From: Phycisphaerales bacterium
GTDB taxonomy: Bacteria; Planctomycetota; Phycisphaerae; Phycisphaerales; UBA1924
Assembly (NCBI GenBank): GCA_020054055.1
Contig: JAGVLZ010000287.1
Location: forward strand, 1 to 12,719
Direction: 5' to 3'
Length of the DNA: 12,719 nucleotides
Shown here: piece after piece, positions 5,911-11,633 of the stretch
Layout: each line of letters starts with the position of its first letter
Position numbering within the stretch: position 1 is the first letter of the stretch
The notes under the pieces: model-generated
What the model saw: the letters and a program-made list of their open reading frames with translations, nothing else
Told to the model about the DNA's origin: nothing
The model's database searches: none
Position numbers and translations under genes: made by a program

Positions 5911-6981
5911 ATGAACTTCGACCTCCTCAAGCGTCTGTGCGAAACCCCCGGCATCCCCGGACGCGAAGAGCGCGTCCGCGAACTCATCAAGAAGGAGGTC
6001 CAGGGACTCTTCGATGATGTCGCGACCGATCCGATGGGCTCGCTCATCTGTAGACGAGCCCCGCGCGCAAGCAAGGGGAAGAAGCAAGAATCCGAAACCG
6101 CCACCCGCGTCATGCTCGCCTGCCACATGGACGAGATCGGGTTCTACGTCAAGCACATTGACGAGGACGGCTTCATCCGCGTGAACGCCGCGGGAGGGTT
6201 TGATACGCGGAACCTTTTCTCCAGGCGCGTCCTGCTCTGCACCAAGAACGGCGGGGACATCCGGTGCGTTATGAACCCCGGCGGTCGCCCGATCCACATC
6301 GCCTCCGAGGAGGACAAGAAGAAAATCCCCGAGGTCAAGGAGTTCATGATCGATATCGGCCTGCCGGCGTCGAAGGTCAAGAAACTGGTGACGATCGGCG
6401 ACATGGTGGTGATGGATGAGCCGTGCATCGAAGTGGGCGAGAAGATCGTCAGCAAGGCGCTCGACAACCGCGTGGCGTGCTGGCTGGGGATCGAATCGGT
6501 CCGCGCGCTCGAGAAGTCAAAGACGGCGCACGCGTGCGAGGTCTATTCGGTGTTCACGGTGCAGGAAGAGGTCGGCCTGCGCGGGGCGCTGACGGCGGCC
6601 CGCACGGTGCGGCCGCACATCGGAATCGGGCTGGATGTCTCGCTCTCATGCGACACGCCGGGGGTGCCGAAGGACGAAGCGGTGACGATCCAGGGCGACG
6701 GCTGCGGCCTGCACATCATGGATTCATCGATCATCAGCGATTACACGCTGATCGATGAACTCGAAGCGGTAGCGAAGAAGAACCGCATCAAGGCGCAGCG
6801 CACGATCCTCGCGCGCGGCGGGCAGGACGGCGGGGCGCTGCAACTGGCGAACGAGGGCTGCCGTGCGGCGGGGATCGTCGTCGGGACACGGTACATCCAC
6901 ACGGTGACGGAGATGGTTCATCGCGGCGATCTGGAGGCGGCGCGGAACCTGCTGGCGGCGTGGTTGCCGGGGGTGGAGTGA
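5911..6981 (+). CDS. M42 family metallo-aminopeptidase
   Basis: A 356-aa dinuclear-metal aminopeptidase of the M42 (TET/FrvX/glutamyl aminopeptidase) family, usually a dodecameric cytoplasmic enzyme that trims peptides left by other proteases. The metal and catalytic residues are all visible: His72 and Asp74 in LACHMDEIGF (69-78), Asp185 in KALDNRV (182-188), Glu219-Glu220 in VQEEVGLRG (217-225), Asp242 in IGLDVSLSCDTPG (239-251) and His330 in RYIHTVTEM (327-335). Length is typical. ATG 5911 is chosen because MNFDLLKRLCETPGIPGREE is the standard family N-terminus; the frame is open further upstream but gives repeat-like sequence. Residues about 48-65 (RRAPRASKGKKQ..., 6052-6105) form a basic insertion before the HMDEIGF strand that looks longer than usual. 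Expressed divergently from ygfZ; it appears monocistronic. Confidence 0.93.
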   Translation: MNFDLLKRLCETPGIPGREERVRELIKKEVQGLFDDVATDPMGSLICRRAPRASKGKKQESETATRVMLACHMDEIGFYVKHIDEDGFIRVNAAGGFDTRNLFSRRVLLCTKNGGDIRCVMNPGGRPIHIASEEDKKKIPEVKEFMIDIGLPASKVKKLVTIGDMVVMDEPCIEVGEKIVSKALDNRVACWLGIESVRALEKSKTAHACEVYSVFTVQEEVGLRGALTAARTVRPHIGIGLDVSLSCDTPGVPKDEAVTIQGDGCGLHIMDSSIISDYTLIDELEAVAKKNRIKAQRTILARGGQDGGALQLANEGCRAAGIVVGTRYIHTVTEMVHRGDLEAARNLLAAWLPGVE

Positions 6982-7012
6982 GTCGGGCGCTCGATGCATG
7001 ATTGCTGCCCGC

Positions 7013-7042
7013 TTGACAGTCTTCCCTCCCCCCCCCTAGACT
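7013..7042 (+). promoter_or_regulatory. Sigma70-like promoter with poly-C spacer for the 7068-9413 operon
   Basis: TTGACA (7013-7018) and TAGACT (7037-7042) are separated by 18 bp, and the last nine spacer bases (7028-7036) are all C. The predicted transcript would start near 7049, giving a leader of about 20 nt before ATG 7068 with AGGAG at 7058-7062. A perfect -35 box in this GC-rich background at the right distance from an operon start is convincing. The same TTGACA-N18-TAGAYT arrangement precedes the gene at 11634. It is not experimentally supported. Confidence 0.62.
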
Positions 7043-7067
7043 TCGCTCGCTTTAGCGAGGAGCAACG

Positions 7068-8204
7068 ATGAGGGATCTCATTCCAGTTGCGATCGTGCTT
7101 GTTGCGTCTGGCGCTTGCATTGCTCGCCCATCGGAGACGGAGGTTCAGGGGTGGCTGGCAACCGAATTTGAGAACGCCCTTGCTTTTCCGAGCATTCAAC
7201 TCGTTGAAGTTCAATACACAATCGAGAAATATCACGTCGTTGATCTTGTAGAGTTGGAGGCGCTTCGGAAGGATGTCGCAACCACTCTCGACCACGCGAA
7301 GAAGTTTCAACTGAGTCTATTAGAGAAGAAAGCAAAGGGTCCGTCGATCGAGAGTCGTCGGGCTTGGATCATGGATGAGTATCGCTGGCGCGTGAACAGC
7401 GACTTCCTCGATCAACCTGGCATAGCGTTCAGCGACTTGGTCGTAGGTCCTGATATCGCATGGTCTTCGACTCAGACTGAACTCGCACTGATCAACCCCG
7501 AAGGTGGGTACCCCCCGGATCGTGACCTATCTCGCGCCACGTTCTTGATCGCTGAACCCATTTCAAGGCTTCTTTACGGGGGAATCGACGCGATCCCATC
7601 ATCTGAAGTCGATTTTGCCACGAGCACCATCCAAGGCAACGACCTCACGATTTCAATTCTTCCTTCGCCGCGGAGCCCAAGCCGCCGCGCGACGATTACC
7701 GCGCGTTGGGACGAGGGCTCCGGCAGAGGATTCATCAACGAGATCAAGTTCTTTTCGGTCACGGGCGACGGTTCGATCCCGTCAAGTCGAATCGTTGTCG
7801 AGGGATGGCGTCAACTTCCTGAACTTGGCGTTTGGACAGCCGAATCGGTTCATTTTTTTCGACCTGCCGATACGCTGGACGGGGCACTCCATTTTGATGG
7901 GGCTGAACGCATCGAGCCAGCTGTGTTCGCCAAGGTCGTCGCGCCGCCAGGGGAAACCAGCGAAGATGCAGTTCGCGGAAAGTTGGTTTGGTCGACGATC
8001 AACGACTACCGCCGTGACCCAATATCGCCAAAGGTATCAGGTGTTAATAGTGTGCCGGGGGCTGTCATTGCGAAGTCTTCGACGAGCAAGTTGATGCAGT
8101 ACGCACTTGGTATTAGCGCGCTGGTGCTTGTCGGGATGGTGATTCTGTTCCGAGTTCGTGGGAAGATGTTCGATCAGAGTAACCAAAAGAGAGGAGTGAC
8201 TTGA
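7068..8204 (+). CDS. Secreted or membrane-anchored protein of unknown function
   Basis: A 378-aa protein that I do not recognise. It starts with a signal-peptide-like segment (LIPVAIVLVASGACIA, 4-19) and ends with a predicted membrane helix (LMQYALGISALVLVGMVILF, 342-361) followed by a basic tail (RVRGK...QKRG). The roughly 320 residues between should therefore lie outside the cytoplasm, held at the C-terminus. Cys17 is near the signal end but the context (SGAC) is not a convincing lipobox. The middle is beta-rich in appearance, with several WR/RW and 'VVEGWRQLPELGVWTAESVHF' type strands resembling planctomycete periplasmic proteins of the outer-membrane lipoprotein-sorting sort, but I cannot assign a family. 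Start supported by AGGAG 6 nt upstream. First gene of a tight operon; the next ATG follows its stop directly. GC content is clearly lower than in the M42 gene upstream. Confidence 0.82.
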   Translation: MRDLIPVAIVLVASGACIARPSETEVQGWLATEFENALAFPSIQLVEVQYTIEKYHVVDLVELEALRKDVATTLDHAKKFQLSLLEKKAKGPSIESRRAWIMDEYRWRVNSDFLDQPGIAFSDLVVGPDIAWSSTQTELALINPEGGYPPDRDLSRATFLIAEPISRLLYGGIDAIPSSEVDFATSTIQGNDLTISILPSPRSPSRRATITARWDEGSGRGFINEIKFFSVTGDGSIPSSRIVVEGWRQLPELGVWTAESVHFFRPADTLDGALHFDGAERIEPAVFAKVVAPPGETSEDAVRGKLVWSTINDYRRDPISPKVSGVNSVPGAVIAKSSTSKLMQYALGISALVLVGMVILFRVRGKMFDQSNQKRGVT

Positions 8205-8651
8205 ATGTGGACTGCTGGATCTACGAAGATCGTGTTTTGCTTCACGGCCGCGTCGCTTGGGGTCTGCACTCAAGTCTCGTCAACCTGTCTCAAACAGGTC
8301 AATGATCTTTCGCCTTGCGTTGGTACGTCGAGCCCGGTCGTTGGATGCCAGAATCAGGCTTGTCAAACGCAGAACTGGACGTGCGTCGGCATTAAGATTC
8401 AGGAGGACAACTGTACCAAGATGAACGTCGATAATTCGGGGGTCGATTCGATGGAGCCATACACGGCACTGTGTGTCTATCGAGTGCGCACCTGCGAGTA
8501 CGAGGTCTGCGGCGCCTGCCAAGACGGCGATATGGCCATCTTCTCGAGGCAGTGCGGCCGACCCGCTGAGAACGCCAATGCTTGCCCGCCGCCGCCGCCT
8601 CCCGGGGGCGGGGGTGGTGGTCCTCCCGAAATGATCCCCCCGGAGGAATAG
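8205..8651 (+). CDS. Cysteine-rich secreted mini-protein with Pro6-Gly6 tail
   Basis: A 148-aa protein without a recognisable family. Residues 1-21 (KIVFCFTAASLGVCT core) look like a signal peptide. Fourteen cysteines are visible at 12, 21, 28, 38, 48, 53, 60, 70, 90, 97, 102, 105, 117 and 127; the 12-13 in the mature part suggest a disulfide-knotted extracellular domain. Pairs such as CEYEVCGAC (97-105) are zinc-ribbon-like but the even spacing over 100 residues fits disulfides better. The end is low complexity: six Pro, six Gly, then PPEMIPPEE. The ATG directly follows the TGA of the preceding gene, with GAGGAG upstream inside that gene, and its own stop lies 3 nt before the prepilin-like gene. 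This tight packing argues the frame is real and coregulated with the pseudopilin. Confidence 0.75.
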   Translation: MWTAGSTKIVFCFTAASLGVCTQVSSTCLKQVNDLSPCVGTSSPVVGCQNQACQTQNWTCVGIKIQEDNCTKMNVDNSGVDSMEPYTALCVYRVRTCEYEVCGACQDGDMAIFSRQCGRPAENANACPPPPPPGGGGGGPPEMIPPEE

Positions 8652-8654
8652 TCC

Positions 8655-9413
8655 ATGGAGTCCACGTCAAACGCACATCAATCTCGCGCTGCGTTCACCG
8701 TACTTGAGGTGCTTACGGTGTTGGTCGTCGTGGCGGCACTGATGTCTATTACTCTCCCGGCTCTATCTGGAGTGCGGGGAGTAGCGCAGGCTTCCGTCAG
8801 CATGTCGAACATGCGGCAGCACTCAGCGGTTTTCAATCTGTACCACACCGATTTCAATGATGTCTATCCGTATTTCACCCATCCCGATCGCTTGGCCTTT
8901 CTTATGGCCGGGCGCACTCGAGTCGGTGTGCATTACTTTGAAGCCTATGCAACTTGGAATATCGCGCTCGCCGACATGTATTATGATGGAGAGTTTGATC
9001 ATGATACGTTTGCTCCGCCTAGTTACCGCGAAGAGGTATTGGGAGGAACGGGCCGCATATTCGTGACAACATATTTGTGGTCCAGTGTGTTCTTGGCCGA
9101 CCCGGCCTACTGGACATATGACGGGCGCATCGGGCCGGAGCAGTACCGCGCGACGAGAGCGGACGAAGTCGTCTTTCCGAGCTCGAAGGCGCTGCTCTGG
9201 GCGGATTGGCCGTCTTATGTAGAGGGGGCTAACGCCGGTCCTGACACGGCTCCATCGGTTGCCTTTGTGGATGGTTCGGTCCGAATGGTGCGGATCGACC
9301 GTCTCCTTCCCGGCCATCGTGAAGGCACTGGCGTTGTGGCCGGCGGATCGATGATGAGTGACTATCCGACCATGCACACGATCAACGGCGTTCGCGGGCG
9401 CGACTTCCAATAA
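8655..9413 (+). CDS. Prepilin-type (pseudopilin-like) protein
   Basis: A 252-aa protein with an N-terminal type IV prepilin / type II pseudopilin signal: RAAFTVLEVLTVLVVVAALMSITLPAL at 11-37. Cleavage is expected at Ala13-Phe14, leaving Phe1 and Glu5 (Glu18), then a hydrophobic helix that anchors and packs the pilin. The -1 residue is Ala instead of the usual Gly. The C-terminal domain contains SVAFVDGSVRMV (201-212), like the 'H-X9-DG' box of the large planctomycete prepilin-like families. A middle region rich in Tyr and Trp (WNIALADMYYDGEF, LADPAYWTYDGR) is typical of those proteins. GGAGGA at 8642-8647 precedes ATG 8655. In planctomycetes many such proteins occur singly, away from pilus assembly genes, and their roles are mostly unknown. 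No assembly ATPase or peptidase is in the window. Last gene of the operon; it ends 12 bp from the convergent gene. Confidence 0.88.
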   Translation: MESTSNAHQSRAAFTVLEVLTVLVVVAALMSITLPALSGVRGVAQASVSMSNMRQHSAVFNLYHTDFNDVYPYFTHPDRLAFLMAGRTRVGVHYFEAYATWNIALADMYYDGEFDHDTFAPPSYREEVLGGTGRIFVTTYLWSSVFLADPAYWTYDGRIGPEQYRATRADEVVFPSSKALLWADWPSYVEGANAGPDTAPSVAFVDGSVRMVRIDRLLPGHREGTGVVAGGSMMSDYPTMHTINGVRGRDFQ

Positions 9414-9425
9414 AGGGCGCGCTCT

Positions 9426-10529
9426 CTATGGCCTCGTTCCCTCCATCACCTCGTTCTTCATCCTGCATGTCACCGTCTGCATCACCCCATCCACCGTCTC
9501 GACCCCCGGCTGCGTCCAGCGCACCGCGACGGACATGTCCAGCGACATCTCCGCGCTCACGGCGCGACCCGCATCGACATCGAAGACGGTCTCCGCCGTG
9601 CCCGTGCCCGGCATGAACTGAAGGTCCACTCCCGGCGGCAGGCCGTCCATTCCTGGCATCCCGGAAGCCGGCTGGTTGACTCGAATGCTCGCTTCACTCT
9701 TGATCGTCGCGATCTGGCCCGTGCGGACGCGCTTGAGGCTTGCCAAGGTCGAATCCCACACGGTTCGGACTTTCCCCACGATCGGCAGCGTGTGCTCGAC
9801 CCCGGTGGTCCATTGCTCGCCGCGCTTCACCGGCTTGCCGGGCAGGAAGCGCGGCCCCATGCTGAACATCTCGTCGATGCCGCCGCCGCCCCCGGAGTCG
9901 GCGCCGTTCATCTTTTCGAGCAAGGCCGCGCCGAGCGCATCCTGCTCCTGCAGGGACGCGAGCGCTTCGACGAGTTGATCGACGCCCTTGGCTTCGATCA
10001 TCCGGCCATCGCGCCCGATGCGCATCGTCATCGTCTTGCCGATGAGGTCCGCGAGAGTCTGGCAGCGCTTCGACCAGCCCTTCGCGCTCTTGTCCGGCTT
10101 GGCGCTGTCGAAGGTGAAGCGCTCGCCCTCGGCGAGGTCCGCCGCTGCTTCGACGCGGCGAAACGTCATCTCAAGGAGAGCGGCCCCGTCGGCATCGACC
10201 TCCGCCGTCTTCACGTCAAAGTCGCAGACGAGTTTCTGCGATTTCGAGCCGTAGTCGATGGGCATGAGGCAGGGCTGCCCCATGTCCTCTGCTTCGCGGT
10301 GGTCGCCTCCGCGGCGTTTCGGCTTGCGGTCCTTTGTCTTTTTCTTCGATTCCTCGGCGGGTGACGGGAGCGGGCCGATGGTGCGGTCCTGCTCGATGGT
10401 GAGCCGGGTGGCGACGGTCTCTCCCTGTTCCCACTTGTAGATGAGTTCGCAGGTTTGGGCCGCCGCTGTCGCACACCAAGCGAAGCAGATCGTGGCGAGT
10501 AGCCCAGCGATGAATGAAATCGAGCGCAT
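9426..10529 (-). CDS. Secreted protein of unknown function (possibly DUF6263-like)
   Basis: A 367-aa exported protein. Residues 1-24 form a clear signal peptide (MRSISFIAGLLATICFAWC, then ATAAA, cleavage before QTCE). The mature protein begins with ELIYKWEQGETVATRLTIEQ, the kind of 'K-x-x-x-G-E' opening found in planctomycete lipid- or surface-associated proteins often labelled DUF6263; this is from memory and uncertain. A lysine/arginine-rich linker (SKKKTKDRKPKRRGG, 61-75) follows. Two later blocks, TMTMRIGRDGRMIEAKGVDQ and FLPGKPVKRGEQWTTGVEH, are typical of such proteins, and a flexible GADSGGGGG segment lies between. Start ATG 10529 has GGAGGA 8 nt upstream. Codon use is strongly GC-rich, unlike the convergent operon. 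No partner gene on the same strand shows a close link; it lies 127 bp downstream of the response regulator. Confidence 0.78.
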   Translation of the reverse strand: MRSISFIAGLLATICFAWCATAAAQTCELIYKWEQGETVATRLTIEQDRTIGPLPSPAEESKKKTKDRKPKRRGGDHREAEDMGQPCLMPIDYGSKSQKLVCDFDVKTAEVDADGAALLEMTFRRVEAAADLAEGERFTFDSAKPDKSAKGWSKRCQTLADLIGKTMTMRIGRDGRMIEAKGVDQLVEALASLQEQDALGAALLEKMNGADSGGGGGIDEMFSMGPRFLPGKPVKRGEQWTTGVEHTLPIVGKVRTVWDSTLASLKRVRTGQIATIKSEASIRVNQPASGMPGMDGLPPGVDLQFMPGTGTAETVFDVDAGRAVSAEMSLDMSVAVRWTQPGVETVDGVMQTVTCRMKNEVMEGTRP

Positions 10530-10611
10530 CGAGCGTCCTCCATCGAACCCCGGAGGAGTTCGACGCGCCGGACGGGGAAGGGTTCCATGTTCGAGAGCGT
10601 AGTGATATCGC

Positions 10612-10630
10612 TCGCCCGTTCTACGGGCGA
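10612..10630 (-). terminator. Hairpin downstream of the response regulator
   Basis: Perfect 8-bp stem with a 3-nt loop: TCGCCCGT (10612-10619), TCT, ACGGGCGA (10623-10630). It lies 27 bp past the regulator stop on the minus strand. There is no U-tract on either side, so termination would need help; it may simply be a palindromic repeat. Confidence 0.4.
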
Positions 10631-10656
10631 AGACCTCGCTTGCGCTTCGGGCTCCG

Positions 10657-11238
10657 TTAGGAGACCAGCGCGTGGACCTTTTCGATCGCCTCGACGACTT
10701 GGCGGACCTGGAAGGGCTTCTTGAGGAAGAAGTCGAAGCCCTGTTGACGGAGTCCCATCGCCTGGCCGTCGGTGAGTTTCCCGCTCATCGCGACGATGTG
10801 GGTCATCGCGAAGTCGTCGTTCTGGCGGATCATATTGGCGACGTTTTTCGCTTCACCCTCGGCGCCGAGGTGCAGGTCGAGGATCATCACATGCGGCTTG
10901 AACTTCTCGCACTCGATCCCGGCCTCGAAGCCGTTGCTCGCGGTTCGGACTTCGTAACCGGCTTGCTCCGCGAGGAGTTTGCGGAGGGCGTCGGTGATGT
11001 CCTTCTCATCGTCAACGACGAGGACGCGGGTCTTGCCGGACATCACGCCGTCGAGGGGGATGCCGTGGGCCTTCATGAACTGGATGAGGTTATTGAGCGG
11101 GATGCGGCGGTCCTTTGAGCCGGGGATCCGGTAGCCCTTGAGTTGGCCGCTGTCGAACCACTTGCTGACCGTGCGGGGGGCGACGTTGCAGATCTTGGCG
11201 ACTTCACCCGTGGTCAGTACGTCTTTCTCAGAGTTCAT
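10657..11238 (-). CDS. Response regulator with N-terminal excisionase-like HTH and C-terminal REC domain
   Basis: A 193-aa two-domain protein in reversed order. Residues 7-60 form a MerR/excisionase-type winged HTH: LTTGEVAKICNVAPRTVSKW then DSGQLKGYRIPGSKDRRIPLNNL. Residues 70-193 form a receiver: acidic pair Asp76-Asp77 (VLVVDDEKD), phosphoacceptor Asp121 (MILDLHLG), Ser152 (AMSG), and Lys174 in FLKKPF, so all phosphorylation residues are present. Binding of DNA controlled by phosphorylation is the likely role; sensor kinase and targets are not visible. ATG 11238 is chosen because the domain begins directly after it; the longer open frame has Arg/Pro-rich low-quality sequence. Upstream AAAGGTG is only a weak Shine-Dalgarno. 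Divergent, over 395 bp, from the HEAT-like gene, which it might regulate, though nothing shows this directly. Confidence 0.9.
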   Translation of the reverse strand: MNSEKDVLTTGEVAKICNVAPRTVSKWFDSGQLKGYRIPGSKDRRIPLNNLIQFMKAHGIPLDGVMSGKTRVLVVDDEKDITDALRKLLAEQAGYEVRTASNGFEAGIECEKFKPHVMILDLHLGAEGEAKNVANMIRQNDDFAMTHIVAMSGKLTDGQAMGLRQQGFDFFLKKPFQVRQVVEAIEKVHALVS

Positions 11239-11633
11239 GCACACACCTTTTGGAACAGCGGACAGACGGATGACCAGCCCCCGGAAAGGCCGCGGACGTT
11301 CCGCAGGCACTCCTCCAGACCTGAGGATCGACCCAAAGGGACCCCGGCTTAATCGCCCCAGGCGATCCCGCCCGGAATCTGTCAACAGTTGGAATGGTCA
11401 CCCAAGTTTGCCGGATCAAGGTCCGAAACTCGGTTTCGCCGGGGCGATTCGGTGGTTTCTGCGGTTCCGCTTGTGAATCGGACGCCCGAACGGGTGCCCG
11501 GTGGTCGGCGGGGTGGGGACCAATCTTTGACACTGTTTATCGGGGGCAAGTAGATTGCGGAACTCTTGAGCGCCCGGCATCGGATGTCAGAGGCCGACGC
11601 CCCGCCCCCCCGTTCGAAACCGAGGAGACCACC
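11239..11633. other. 395-bp divergent intergenic region
   Basis: No convincing gene. It holds a 15-bp dyad CGAAAC-TCG-GTTTCG at 11424-11438, a TTGACA on the minus strand (11385-11380) without a matching -10 box, and on the right the plus-strand promoter at 11527-11556 followed by a roughly 70-nt leader. The size is large for this window and fits a regulated divergent control region between the response regulator and the secreted HEAT-like gene. Confidence 0.6.
11527..11556 (+). promoter_or_regulatory. Sigma70-like promoter for the HEAT-like gene
   Basis: TTGACA (11527-11532) and TAGATT (11551-11556) with an 18-bp spacer. A transcript would begin near 11563, giving a leader of about 70 nt to GTG 11634, with GAGGAG at 11622-11627. 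The boxes nearly duplicate those at 7013-7042. Confidence 0.6.

Noticed and set aside
7046..7059. Hairpin CTCGC-TTTA-GCGAG overlapping the Shine-Dalgarno of the operon
   Set aside because: The predicted transcript starts near 7049, inside the left arm, so the RNA stem would probably not form; it could still be a DNA operator, but evidence is thin.
11380..11385. Minus-strand TTGACA upstream of the response regulator
   Set aside because: No acceptable -10 box at 16-19 bp; the expected position reads CTGGGG or similar.
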